A stretch of 42,750 bases of DNA from Microbacteriaceae bacterium. Its GTDB lineage: Bacteria; Actinomycetota; Actinomycetes; Actinomycetales; Microbacteriaceae. Location: assembly GCA_025465095.1 (NCBI GenBank), contig JAODME010000035.1, positions 1 through 42,750 on the forward strand, given 5' to 3'. The position numbers and the translations under genes were made by a program. Positions 8,750 to 18,200 of the stretch are shown here, in pieces; position 1 is the stretch's first letter, and each line of letters opens with the position of its first letter. The notes beneath the pieces were generated by a model that was given only the letters and a program-made list of their open reading frames with translations, made no database searches and was not told where the DNA came from.

Positions 8750-8761
8750 TTTACAAGTAAA
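8750..8761. promoter_or_regulatory. Palindrome TTTACAAGTAAA, possible operator of the sugar operon
   Basis: Perfect 5-2-5 inverted repeat about 105 bases upstream of the transketolase start, inside the AT-rich stretch. Neighbouring CAAG repeats give a second, looser symmetry. No sugar-operon regulator is encoded in the window, so the binding protein is unknown. Confidence 0.35.
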
Positions 8762-8835
8762 CAAGCTGGCAATTAAACTTGAACCGTGCGAGAGTATGCA
8801 TCCCGGCACACGCCGTCGAGCGCTTTGAGGCGCGC

Positions 8836-8848
8836 GGCATAAAATGCC
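8836..8848. promoter_or_regulatory. GGCATAAAATGCC palindrome over a -10-like TAAAAT
   Basis: Perfect 5-3-5 inverted repeat about 50 bases upstream of the aldehyde dehydrogenase start. It contains TAAAAT (8840-8845), a fair -10 element for rightward transcription, so it could be an operator that blocks this promoter. No good -35 is seen. Confidence 0.35.
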
Positions 8849-8897
8849 AACGAATCGGTACACGGAAATTGAGAACACAGAGAGGTGTTTGATTGAT

Positions 8898-10385
8898 ATG
8901 AGTGACACGTTGGAGACCGTCCGGACGGGATTGTTCATCGGAGGGCAGTCTCGCGACACGGCGGAGACGCTGACCATTGCCGACCCGGCGAAAGCTGGCG
9001 GAATTGTGGGCTATGCGGCGTCGGCGTCGAAACAGGATGTGGACGACGCAGTCGCTGCGGCCAGAGGTGCCTTTCCGGCGTGGTCGGCGATGTCGGCGAA
9101 AGAGCGTGCCGTGATTATGGCGGAAGCCATCGCGGGAATCGCGGACGAGCGCGACACGGACGCGGCAGTGCTCTCGCAGGAGAACGGCAAGGTCCGCTTC
9201 GAGGGCTGGGTCGACGCGCTGGTGTTCGAGATTCGCTGGAATCTCGCTCTGATGATCGCGGACGAGGTCGACGCCGGTAAGACTCTGCCCGTGGTGCCCG
9301 GGATTCCGGTCTCGACCGAGGTGTCGTACCAGGCGCTCGGTGTGGTGACCGTGATCGTCCCATTCAACTGGCCGATCGCGATTCTTGGTGCTTCTCTCCC
9401 GCACGCCCTGCTCGCAGGGAACACGGCCATCGTGAAGCCGCCGCCCTCGGCGCCGCTCGCGACGACGCGCGTGGTGCAGAGGATCGCTGAGAAGCTTCCG
9501 CCGGGAGTGCTCAACGTCGTGACGGGAAAAGACGAGAACATGGCGGGACTCATCCAGAACACCGATGTCGCCAAGGTCTGCTTCACCGGCAGTGTCAATG
9601 GCGGGAAGCGGATCATGGAGATGGCGTCGAAGAGCCTCACCAGGGTGACCCTCGAGCTCGGCGGCAACGATGCGGCAATCTTCCTCGAGGATGCAATCCT
9701 CGACGACACCCACCTCGACAGGTTGTTCGCGGCCATCTATGACACGACCGGCCAGATCTGCATGAACGCGAAGCGTGTCTATGTGCATGAGAGTCGACTC
9801 GACGAGCTCGTCGCCGGCCTCTCGGAGCGACTCGAGAAGGTGAAGCTGGGCTATGGCCTCGATGAGGGGACGACGATGGGACCGTTGCACTCCGGGGCGC
9901 AGAAGGCGTTCGTCGAGGAGATCATCCAGGAGGCGAAGGATTCCGGCGCGGATGTGCGCGAGTTCGGCGAGTTGCCGACGGGAGACCTCGCCGGAGGTAA
10001 CTTCCTGCGTCCTGCGATCGTCGTGAACCCGGATCCGTCGCTGCGCGTCGTCACCCAGGAGCAGTTCGGCCCGGTCATTCCCATCATTCCGTTCGGTGCG
10101 GAAGAGGAGGCGGTCGCCGCGGCGAACGACACTTGGGGCGGTCTCTGCGGCTCTGTCTGGACGGCGGATGCGGATGCGGCGAACCGTGTCGGCGGCCAGC
10201 TCGAATGCGGCTACGTCTGGGTCAATGACCACGGCGCCACTCGGCTCGACCTGCGTGCGCCGTTCGGTGGCATGAAGCAGTCGGGGTTCGGGCGTGAGCA
10301 GGGCATCGAGGGCATCCGTGCCTTCCAGGACACCCGCTCCATCGCGACTATCGACGCGGCGGCGCTCGCGGCTCAAGCGCACTGA
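8898..10385 (+). CDS. NAD(P)-dependent aldehyde dehydrogenase
   Basis: 495 residues from the ATG at 8898 (AGAGGTG upstream; an in-frame ATG 54 bases earlier has weaker support and lies on the -10-like element). Catalytic residues are all present: Asn157 in VPFNWP, Lys180 in IVKPPP, Glu253 in LELGGND and Cys288 in GQICMN. The full ALDH fold is complete through GGMKQSGFGREQG. The family includes enzymes for benzaldehydes and short aliphatic aldehydes. With a MarR regulator and folate/O-demethylase genes downstream, oxidation of a methoxylated benzaldehyde such as vanillin or syringaldehyde is a reasonable inference, though a role with the divergent sugar operon is possible. Confidence 0.85.
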   Translation: MSDTLETVRTGLFIGGQSRDTAETLTIADPAKAGGIVGYAASASKQDVDDAVAAARGAFPAWSAMSAKERAVIMAEAIAGIADERDTDAAVLSQENGKVRFEGWVDALVFEIRWNLALMIADEVDAGKTLPVVPGIPVSTEVSYQALGVVTVIVPFNWPIAILGASLPHALLAGNTAIVKPPPSAPLATTRVVQRIAEKLPPGVLNVVTGKDENMAGLIQNTDVAKVCFTGSVNGGKRIMEMASKSLTRVTLELGGNDAAIFLEDAILDDTHLDRLFAAIYDTTGQICMNAKRVYVHESRLDELVAGLSERLEKVKLGYGLDEGTTMGPLHSGAQKAFVEEIIQEAKDSGADVREFGELPTGDLAGGNFLRPAIVVNPDPSLRVVTQEQFGPVIPIIPFGAEEEAVAAANDTWGGLCGSVWTADADAANRVGGQLECGYVWVNDHGATRLDLRAPFGGMKQSGFGREQGIEGIRAFQDTRSIATIDAAALAAQAH

Positions 10386-10506
10386 TGTGCCGTCATGGCC
10401 GGTACGCTGGGCCCTTCGGACCGAGCTTGCCGGCCACGACGCATACTCCGAGGTCTGGATGACCGACCTCGACGATGTCTCCGTCAGCCGCGCGAGAAGG
10501 GTGAGT

Positions 10507-11055
10507 ATGAGTGGCAGCCCCCGCACCCAGACGGTCACCTACGTTGAGCCGCCGGAGATCATTGCCGAGCCGCTCAACGACATCCTCGACGCCAACAACT
10601 TCACCCCGCGCCTTCTTGCCCTCACTTCGAATGCGCTCGTTGCGCGCGAGTCGCGGTTGCTCCTGCGCGAGTTCAATCTTGGGACCAACGATTGGCGGGT
10701 GCTCTCGGCGCTCGCTCTGCGTCCGGCGGCGACATCGACTGAGATCTCTGATTTCGTCGCCGTAAACAAGGCCATCGTCTCTAAGAGCGTCAACACCCTC
10801 ATCTCACGAGAGCTGATCGTGCCGGCGGACGGCCCGCGGGGCTCGCGGCCGCTCTACCTGACGCGGGCGGGGGCCGAAATGCACGACGCGATGAAACCGA
10901 TCTCCCTTGCGGGGCAGTCGATCGTGCTGGCAGATCTGACGGCCGACGAGATCGCGCAGCTCAATACGCTGCTCCGCCGCATCCTGCAGAAGACACCCGA
11001 GCTGTACAGCGACGCGGGCACGACGGACAGCGCCGCGGATAACATCAGCCGCTGA
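10507..11055 (+). CDS. MarR-family transcriptional regulator
   Basis: 182 residues from the ATG at 10507; AGAAGG seven bases upstream decides this over the GTG two codons earlier. The winged helix-turn-helix spans about residues 50-125: NDWRVLSALALRPAATSTEI, then AVNKAIVSKSVNTLISRELI as recognition helix and GSRPLYLTRAG as wing. MarR proteins are usually ligand-released repressors. In Sphingobium SYK-6 a MarR protein (DesR) controls vanillate/syringate O-demethylation genes, and this gene sits just upstream of a metF-purU-ligM group, so a similar task is inferred. A palindrome lies directly after it. It may also control the aldehyde dehydrogenase 120 bases upstream. Confidence 0.85.
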   Translation: MSGSPRTQTVTYVEPPEIIAEPLNDILDANNFTPRLLALTSNALVARESRLLLREFNLGTNDWRVLSALALRPAATSTEISDFVAVNKAIVSKSVNTLISRELIVPADGPRGSRPLYLTRAGAEMHDAMKPISLAGQSIVLADLTADEIAQLNTLLRRILQKTPELYSDAGTTDSAADNISR

Positions 11056-11084
11056 ATCCCACCGTGGCGACACTCGATAGACAA

Positions 11085-11102
11085 TACCTATCGACATAGG
11101 TA
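11085..11102. promoter_or_regulatory. Candidate MarR operator and promoter of metF-purU-ligM
   Basis: TACCTATCGACATAGGTA is a perfect 7-4-7 palindrome between the marR and metF genes, a size typical of MarR operators. TAGACA (11078-11083) and TAATGT (11101-11106) are 17 bases apart and could be -35 and -10 elements, which would place the palindrome in the spacer where binding would repress. The pairing with this MarR protein is inferred from position. Confidence 0.5.
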
Positions 11103-11159
11103 ATGTGGTCCCGGGAAACAAAGTCGTGACCCGAACTAAAAGCGGAAGGACCTGGACCA

Positions 11160-12029
11160 GTGACCACCACAACGCCTCCATCTGTCGCCTTGCTAGCCGA
11201 TTACTCCCTGGAGATGACGGGCAAGGACGTGCCCGCACTCGAAGAGGCGAGCGGGAGCATCCCGCCCGACACTCGGATCAACGTCACCTATCTCGGGAAC
11301 GAAGATCTCGACATGCGAGTGAACGCGGCGCGTGCTGTTCGGCTCGCGCACTTCAAACCCGTACCTCACATCTCAGCGCGGCGGCTCAACTCGAAAGAGC
11401 AGCTTGAGGAGTTCCTGCGCCGCCTGCAGGAGGCCGAGGTCAGCTCAAACGTGTTCGTGGTGGGAGGGGATCCGCACACCCCCGAAGGGCCCTATTCCGA
11501 CTCCGCCGAGGTCATCCGCACCGGCCTTCTGCAGGAGTACGGCGTCGAGGGTGTCAGCATCAGCGGATATCCGGACGGCCACCCTGACATCAAGAGCGAC
11601 GTGCTGTGGGGGGCCCTCCAGGAGAAGGCCGACTCGTTACGCGAGCAGGGGCTGGAGGGCACAATCATCACGCAGTTCGGGTTCGACACCGAGCCCGTGG
11701 TCGAGTGGATCACATCGGTCCGCGAGCGAGGCATCGACTTCCCGATCAGAGTCGGCGTGCCGGGACCAGCCGGCATCAAGCGGCTGCTCGGCTACGCGCG
11801 CCGCTTCGGCGTCGCATCGAGCGCGGGGATCGTGCAGAAGTACGGGTTCTCCCTCACCAACCTCCTCGGTACTGCCGGGCCGGACAGGTTCGTGACCGAT
11901 CTCGCCACTCGCCTCGAGGGAGCCGGACTGGGCGCCGTCAAGCTGCACTTCTACACCTTCGGCGGCATGCGTGCTACGGCGGACTGGGCGACCGCGTTCG
12001 CGGCCAAGCAGAACTCCGCCGCGTCGTGA
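11160..12029 (+). CDS. metF: Methylenetetrahydrofolate reductase family protein
   Basis: 289 residues, GTG start at 11160 with GGAAGGA upstream. A (beta/alpha)8 flavoprotein of the MTHFR family: an early strand with SLEMTGKDV, VTYLGNED, the VPHISARRL strand, FVVGGDPHTPEGPY for flavin binding, and ISGYPDGHPD, which matches the conserved MTHFR ..GYPEGHP.. motif. In O-demethylating bacteria MetF runs in the oxidative direction, turning 5-methyl-THF into methylene-THF after methyl transfer from the aromatic ether. The stop overlaps the start of purU (GTGA), and a ligM-type gene follows, so the three form one C1 unit. Confidence 0.88.
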   Translation: MTTTTPPSVALLADYSLEMTGKDVPALEEASGSIPPDTRINVTYLGNEDLDMRVNAARAVRLAHFKPVPHISARRLNSKEQLEEFLRRLQEAEVSSNVFVVGGDPHTPEGPYSDSAEVIRTGLLQEYGVEGVSISGYPDGHPDIKSDVLWGALQEKADSLREQGLEGTIITQFGFDTEPVVEWITSVRERGIDFPIRVGVPGPAGIKRLLGYARRFGVASSAGIVQKYGFSLTNLLGTAGPDRFVTDLATRLEGAGLGAVKLHFYTFGGMRATADWATAFAAKQNSAAS

Positions 12030-12901
12030 CCCAGAAGGTACCGGGACTCACCCCCGACCACGCGTCTCTCATCGTGCACGGCGCAGACAAACCCGGCATC
12101 GTCGCGGCCGTAACGGCGCTTATCACCCGTCAGCAGGGCAACATCGTCGCGCTCGCCCAATACACGGACGATCCTGTTGGGGGTGCGTTCTTCCAGCGGG
12201 TCGTATTCCACCGGCAGGATCTCAGTGTCGCTCTTCCCGAGATCCGAGCGGACCTCGCGAAGACACTGGGGGAGTTCCAGCTGGAGTGGACTCTGCGCGA
12301 TATGTCAATTCCGTCTCGGATGGCCGTGCTCGCGTCCACCTCCGATCACTGCCTTCTCGATCTGTTATGGCGACATCGTCGCGGCGAGCTGCCCGTCTCC
12401 GTCCCCATGGTGATCTCGAACCACACGAACACCGCTGACGACGTTCGATCCTTCGGGATCCCCTTCTTCCACATTCCCTCGGAAGGACCCGACAAGTCCG
12501 CAGCCGAGGCGGAGATCCTCAAGCTCCTCGTCGGCAATGTCGACTTCGTGGTGCTTGCTCGCTACATGCAGATCCTGTCGTCCGACTTCCTGAAGGAGGT
12601 GGGCGTGCCCGTGATCAACATCCATCACTCGTTCCTTCCCGCCTTCATCGGTGCCGCGCCGTATCGCAAGGCAAAGGAACGCGGAGTCAAGCTCATCGGG
12701 GCGACCTCGCACTACGTCACACAAGACCTCGACGAGGGGCCAATCATCGAACAGGACACCGTGCGGGTCAACCACGCCGACTCCGCCGTCGAGCTCGCCC
12801 GCCGTGGCGCCGACGTCGAGCGGCAGGTCCTGTCACGAGCCGTGCTTTGGCACAGCCAGGACCGCGTGATCCGTAACGGAAATCAGACAATCGTCTTCTG
12901 A
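12026..12901 (+). CDS. purU: Formyltetrahydrofolate deformylase
   Basis: 291 residues from the GTG at 12026, overlapping the metF stop by four bases; the frame continues upstream but only as a shadow of metF. An N-terminal ACT domain (about 10-90, beginning LIVHGADKPGIVAAV) precedes a formyltransferase domain with VISNHTN, INIHHSFLPAF and HYVTQDLDEGPIIEQD, which carry the Asn-His-Asp catalytic set. It hydrolyses 10-formyl-THF to formate and THF. Next to metF and an O-demethylase this closes a cycle that frees THF for the next demethylation. SYK-6 instead uses LigH, a formate-THF ligase, in this position, so the arrangement here differs. Confidence 0.92.
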   Translation: MTQKVPGLTPDHASLIVHGADKPGIVAAVTALITRQQGNIVALAQYTDDPVGGAFFQRVVFHRQDLSVALPEIRADLAKTLGEFQLEWTLRDMSIPSRMAVLASTSDHCLLDLLWRHRRGELPVSVPMVISNHTNTADDVRSFGIPFFHIPSEGPDKSAAEAEILKLLVGNVDFVVLARYMQILSSDFLKEVGVPVINIHHSFLPAFIGAAPYRKAKERGVKLIGATSHYVTQDLDEGPIIEQDTVRVNHADSAVELARRGADVERQVLSRAVLWHSQDRVIRNGNQTIVF

Positions 12902-12916
12902 CGGGCTATCCGCCCG
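12902..12916 (+). terminator. Weak hairpin after purU
   Basis: CGGGC-TATCC-GCCCG directly after the purU stop, five-base stem, no T-run. At best it attenuates read-through into the O-demethylase gene 63 bases further on. Confidence 0.25.
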
Positions 12917-12960
12917 ATCCGCATCGCGTATCCAGTACGTTCACCCCCATCACCAATTGA

Positions 12961-14391
<1,431 letters not shown>

Positions 14392-14397
14392 GACCGT

Positions 14398-14453
14398 GCA
14401 CGAGGGCGCCCGCGGCTGTCGGGGCGCCCTCGTCGCCCGGCTCGTGCGTTTTT
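14398..14453 (+). terminator. Rho-independent terminator after paralogue 1
   Basis: An 11-bp perfect stem (14401-14411 with 14422-14432) is nested in an outer GCACGAG/CTCGTGC stem (14398-14404 with 14441-14447), followed by GTTTTT at 14448-14453. It separates the ligM unit from the PadR-hydrolase pair. Confidence 0.75.
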
Positions 14454-14505
14454 GGGACAATGCACGGGTGCCGTCGTCGGCCGCTGATGAGGAGGAATCG
14501 AACCT

Positions 14506-15123
14506 ATGAGCCTTCGCTACGCCCTCCTTGCACTGCTGCGGGTCGGACCACTCACCGGCTACGACCTCCAAAAGCAGTTCGCGGTGTCGGTCGGACATGT
14601 CTGGCACGCGCCCGACTCGCAGATCTACCCCGAACTCCGCAAGATGGAAACTGATGGCCTCATCGAGGCGGAGGAGATCCCCTGGGGGGCGAAGGGGAAG
14701 AAGCGCCGGTACCACGCTACGCCCGCGGGCGCACAGGCCTTCCTCGATTGGATGAACGCGCCGCTGTCGTATTCGCGCGTGCGGGACCCGGCGCACCTGC
14801 GAGCGGCGTACCTCGAGTCGGCGACGCCTGAAGGCGCTCGCCGGTTTCTGCACGGCCACATCGAGCATCACCGCGAGCAGCTCGGCCGATGGGAGGCCGA
14901 GCTGCGGGCCATCGACGCGGTCACTAATCCGATGCTGGCGCGACGCCTCGCCGTCACCGAACCGGCGGAGCACCGCAGGACCATCGTGTTCAAGCGCTTC
15001 ACCTACGAGGGGCTCATCGCCCAAGCCGAGAATGAGATTGCGTGGGCCCACAAGGGACTGCGCATCCTCGACGAGCTGGAGGCCGGCACAGGTGCTGCCG
15101 CGACATCCGCACAGAAGGAGTGA
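14506..15123 (+). CDS. PadR-family transcriptional regulator
   Basis: 205 residues, ATG at 14506 behind GAGGAATCG. N-terminal winged helix typical of PadR: MSLRYALLALL, GPLTGYDLQKQF, HAPDSQIYPELRKMETDGLI, then KRRYHATPAG in the wing; the C-terminal part (about 95-190) is the helical Vir_act_alpha_C type dimer domain. PadR proteins often sense phenolic acids; Corynebacterium glutamicum VanR is one. Only five bases separate its stop from the hydrolase start, so it very likely controls that pair and perhaps its own promoter. Confidence 0.87.
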   Translation: MSLRYALLALLRVGPLTGYDLQKQFAVSVGHVWHAPDSQIYPELRKMETDGLIEAEEIPWGAKGKKRRYHATPAGAQAFLDWMNAPLSYSRVRDPAHLRAAYLESATPEGARRFLHGHIEHHREQLGRWEAELRAIDAVTNPMLARRLAVTEPAEHRRTIVFKRFTYEGLIAQAENEIAWAHKGLRILDELEAGTGAAATSAQKE

Positions 15124-15128
15124 GATTC

Positions 15129-16799
15129 ATGTCGAGGTCTGAGTTCCCCTACCCACTTCGCCCACCGCGTCGCGTGCCGGAGGCGCACCGCGGCTCACCG
15201 CCGAACCCTCGCACGGAGACCCGGACCGACATGATCATCGACCGCGACGTCGAGATCGTCACTCGCGCCGGTCGCACGGTGCAGGCGGACGTGTACCGGC
15301 CGGTCGCGACGGACCCCGCGGCCGTCATCATCGCGTGGTCCCCCTACGGCAAGCACGACCCTGCGCCGATCGGTCAGATCTATCCCGCGAGCGGAGTGCT
15401 GCCGGAGCACATGAGCGAGCTCACCACCTTCGAGGGCCCCGATCCGGTCTTCTGGGTGCCGCGGGGTTACGCGGTCGTGATCGCCGACATCCCGGGCACG
15501 TGGTTCGCACGGGGCCCGGCAAGTTACATCTCCCCGGAGGAGGCACAGGACTTCTACGACCTCATCGAATGGGCAGGCGTCCAGAGCTGGAGCAACGGAA
15601 AGGTGGGACTTTCAGGTGTCTCCTACCTGACTGTTGCGCAATGGCAGGTCGCGGCCCTCGCCCCGCCCCATCTGGCCGCCATCAACCCGTGGGAGGGATG
15701 GTCGGACACCTACCGGGAGGTCGCCCGACATGGAGGCATTCCGGAGACGTCGTTCTGGCCGTACATCTGGGAACGGTGGGGCGCTTCAACCGGTCTGATC
15801 GAAGACCTCGAACAGGAGACACAAGAGCACCCCTTCTTCGATGAGTTCTGGGCGTCAAAGGCCGCGGATCTCGAGCGGATCACTGTGCCGGCCTTCGTCG
15901 TCGCAAGCTGGTCAGACCAGGGTCTGCACACGAGGGGCACCCTCGAGGGGTTTCGACGCATCTCCTCGCCACAGAAGTGGCTATACGTGCACGGGCGCAA
16001 GAAGTGGGCGGAGTACTACCTTCCTGAGAACGTCGAGCGACAGGCTGCATTCTTCGATCGGTTCCTCAAGGGGATCGACAACGACGTCGAGAGCTGGCCG
16101 CGCGTTTTGGCGGAGGTGCGGACGGACTACTACGAAGGGGAGTTCGTCGCGTCGACCGAGTGGCCGCTGCCCGACATCGAGTATCGCGCCCTTTACCCGG
16201 ACGCGGCGACGGGGCAGATGGACGAGGAAGCGCCCTCCGATGAAACTAAGGCGTCGTACCACGGGTTGGGTGACCCGTTCGCGCCTGACCGGCTCGTCTT
16301 CGAGCACCGCTTCGAGCACGCGACGGACATCGTCGGTCACAGCAGAGCTGTGCTGTTCATGTCCGCCCCCGAGGCCGATGACATGGACGTTTTCGTGGGA
16401 CTGTTCAAGCGAGACACGGCTGGGCGGATCGTGCCGTTCGCTTACTTTGCACAGTTCGAGGACGGACCGGTGGCGCTCGGCTGGATCCGCGCCTCACACC
16501 GGGAGCTCGACGAGGAGCGCTCCACGCCGTTCCTCCCGGTCCTCGCCCACCAGCGTGCGTTGCCGCTCGAGCAGACCGGGCCCACCCGGCTGGAGATCGA
16601 GATCCTGCCGTCCGGTACGCGCTTCGAAGCCGGGGACAGCCTTGTGCTCGTGCTGCAGGGCTACGACATCAAGCACTACCGGAAGCCGCTTGTCTACTCC
16701 CGGCATGAGTCGGACACCAACACCGGGCCGCAGATCCTGCATACCGGCGGCCGGCACGACTCCCACCTCGTGCTTCCGATTCGACGACGCACGGACTGA
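15129..16799 (+). CDS. CocE/NonD-family hydrolase (X-Pro dipeptidyl-peptidase S15-type esterase)
   Basis: 556 residues from the ATG at 15129, with AGAAGGAG eight bases upstream; the longer frame overlaps the PadR gene and is not favoured. The alpha/beta-hydrolase domain has the nucleophile in GLSGVSY, an early oxyanion region (WSPYGKHDP) and the acid in SWSDQG. The C-terminal jelly-roll domain ends with DSHLVLPI. The usual catalytic-His loop G-x-W-x-H appears as YVHGRKKW, as in an actinobacterial and fungal subgroup, so which His is catalytic is unsure. Family members cleave esters (cocaine esterase) or amides. With a phenolic-sensing type regulator, release of an aromatic acid from an ester or amide is a plausible role, but this is inference. 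Confidence 0.82.
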   Translation: MSRSEFPYPLRPPRRVPEAHRGSPPNPRTETRTDMIIDRDVEIVTRAGRTVQADVYRPVATDPAAVIIAWSPYGKHDPAPIGQIYPASGVLPEHMSELTTFEGPDPVFWVPRGYAVVIADIPGTWFARGPASYISPEEAQDFYDLIEWAGVQSWSNGKVGLSGVSYLTVAQWQVAALAPPHLAAINPWEGWSDTYREVARHGGIPETSFWPYIWERWGASTGLIEDLEQETQEHPFFDEFWASKAADLERITVPAFVVASWSDQGLHTRGTLEGFRRISSPQKWLYVHGRKKWAEYYLPENVERQAAFFDRFLKGIDNDVESWPRVLAEVRTDYYEGEFVASTEWPLPDIEYRALYPDAATGQMDEEAPSDETKASYHGLGDPFAPDRLVFEHRFEHATDIVGHSRAVLFMSAPEADDMDVFVGLFKRDTAGRIVPFAYFAQFEDGPVALGWIRASHRELDEERSTPFLPVLAHQRALPLEQTGPTRLEIEILPSGTRFEAGDSLVLVLQGYDIKHYRKPLVYSRHESDTNTGPQILHTGGRHDSHLVLPIRRRTD

Positions 16800-16877
16800 T
16801 CCGTTGGCGCGGCAGGAGACACTCTCGGCGCGAGTTTTCTACGCCAGGTGTGCTGTCGTGGCGAGCGCCGGCCACAA

Positions 16878-16917
16878 CGCACGCTGCCCCGGAGCCGAAG
16901 CTCCGGGGCAGCGTGCG
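16878..16917. terminator. Bidirectional terminator hairpin
   Basis: Perfect 18-bp inverted repeat (16878-16895 with 16900-16917) around a CGAA tetraloop, between the converging hydrolase and binding-protein genes. No T-run follows on either side, but strength and position suggest shared termination. Confidence 0.75.
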
Positions 16918-16928
16918 TGATCAGGCGG

Positions 16929-18200
16929 TCAGTAGGACTCGACCGGGGCGTAGCCCGTCCCGTTGAACTGCACGAGCTCGATGCCGTCGATGGCGGGCTG
17001 ATCGTCGCGAGTCGTGTCGACCGTGATGCCGTCCAGCAGGAGCGGAGCCTCGAAGCCCTGGATCGACTTCAGCGCCTCCATGAAGCTGTCGCGCGTCGGC
17101 TCCTCCATGCCCTTGAAGGCCTCCTCGAGGATGGCGCCCTCGATGTAGCTCCACACGCAGTGCGGTGTGTACGTGGTCGTGATGGTCGAGCCGTACTGCT
17201 TGAACGCCTCGTTGTACGCGATGACGTCCTCGTCCTCGGCGACTGCCGGGGACACGGGGGTCTTCGTCAGGGATGTCGAGTACAGCGCCGGATATGCGCC
17301 GCCCGCACCCGGCTCGATGATCGTCCCAGGCGTCGAGGTGTTCGATGGCAGGAAGACGCGCGGTAGCCAGCCGACGGACTGCGCGCGTGTCAGCACGCCA
17401 ACCTGCAGTGGAGTTACCGAGACCGCGCTCAGAAGCGCATCGGCCTGAGTCGCCGCGAGCTCGGTGACCTGCGGGTTGAGCGTCGTGTCAGACGGCTCAT
17501 AGGTGGCCGAGCCGACCACCTCGACGTCGCTGCCCTCGATGGCTGCCTCGAACCCGGCCAAGTAGTCCTCGCCAAAGTCGTCATTCTGTGCAAGCGTGGC
17601 GACGGTCACTGGTTCGCCCGCACCCGCGAGCAGCTCGCCGAACGCGAAGCCCTCGTCATAGTAAGTAGGAAGGAGGCCGTAGGTCCACGGGTTTGCTGCC
17701 TGGTCCTCCGAGAATGCGGTGGCGCCGGTGATCAGGAGCACCTGAGGCACTTCCTCCTCGTCGGCGATGGGCATGATTGCTGCGTTAGTCGGAGTACCCA
17801 GTGCTCCGACGTAGGCGAAGACCTCCTCGTTCACCAGCTGACGGAAATTCGACACCGCCTTGGCGGGGTCGTAGGCGTCGTCGAGGTAGGTGAGATCGAC
17901 TGACCGAGTCTTGCCGTCCCCGAACTCGAAGCCGCCGTCAGCGTTCTTCGCTTCGAGGTAGGTGTACAGTCCGGCGACCGTGCATGAACCCGGACCGGCC
18001 GTCGGTCCGCTCAGTGGACTGCTGATGCCGAGGCTCAGCGAGTCGTCGGTGATCCCGGGACTCGCCTCGGTGCCGCCGCCGGCGCCGCCGCCGTTGCCGG
18101 TGCCGCCCGCGTCGCGGGTGCAGCCGCTGATCAGCAGGGCTGCGATCCCCGCGATGGCGACAGCCCCGCTCAGGCGGGTCGTCTTCTGGAAGTTCATCAT
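16929..18200 (-). CDS. Branched-chain-amino-acid-type ABC transporter substrate-binding lipoprotein
   Basis: 423 residues; two ATGs adjoin at 18200 and 18197. A lipoprotein signal ends in LLISGC (Cys at about residue 27), followed by a Gly-rich linker. The rest is a type 1 periplasmic binding fold of the LivK/AmiC class (Peripla_BP_6): LSLGISSPLSGPTAG, LTYLDDAYDPAKAVSNFRQLV, FAYVGALGTPTN, and PNPWTYGLLP-like text at about 175. LivK-type proteins also bind aromatic acids in several degraders. Given the surrounding O-demethylase, gal and pca genes, uptake of a methoxylated aromatic acid is the favoured inference, against an amino acid. Last gene of its operon; start overlaps the permease stop by four bases. 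Confidence 0.85.
   Translation of the reverse strand: MMNFQKTTRLSGAVAIAGIAALLISGCTRDAGGTGNGGGAGGGTEASPGITDDSLSLGISSPLSGPTAGPGSCTVAGLYTYLEAKNADGGFEFGDGKTRSVDLTYLDDAYDPAKAVSNFRQLVNEEVFAYVGALGTPTNAAIMPIADEEEVPQVLLITGATAFSEDQAANPWTYGLLPTYYDEGFAFGELLAGAGEPVTVATLAQNDDFGEDYLAGFEAAIEGSDVEVVGSATYEPSDTTLNPQVTELAATQADALLSAVSVTPLQVGVLTRAQSVGWLPRVFLPSNTSTPGTIIEPGAGGAYPALYSTSLTKTPVSPAVAEDEDVIAYNEAFKQYGSTITTTYTPHCVWSYIEGAILEEAFKGMEEPTRDSFMEALKSIQGFEAPLLLDGITVDTTRDDQPAIDGIELVQFNGTGYAPVESY

Larger units (their letters stand above)
8646..8897. promoter_or_regulatory. Divergent promoter region between sugar operon and aldehyde dehydrogenase
   Basis: About 250 bases without a gene and locally AT-rich (8735-8785), the only such stretch nearby. 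It must hold the promoters for both directions. Two palindromes are visible, listed separately. I could not assign a convincing -35/-10 pair for the leftward operon; TTGCCA with a 17-base spacer to TTAGTT is one weak option on the minus strand. Confidence 0.5.

Noticed and set aside
8751-10538. A 595-codon minus-strand open frame opposite the aldehyde dehydrogenase
   Set aside because: It is an antisense shadow in high-GC DNA. The plus strand encodes a complete aldehyde dehydrogenase with all catalytic residues, and the antisense product has no recognisable domain.
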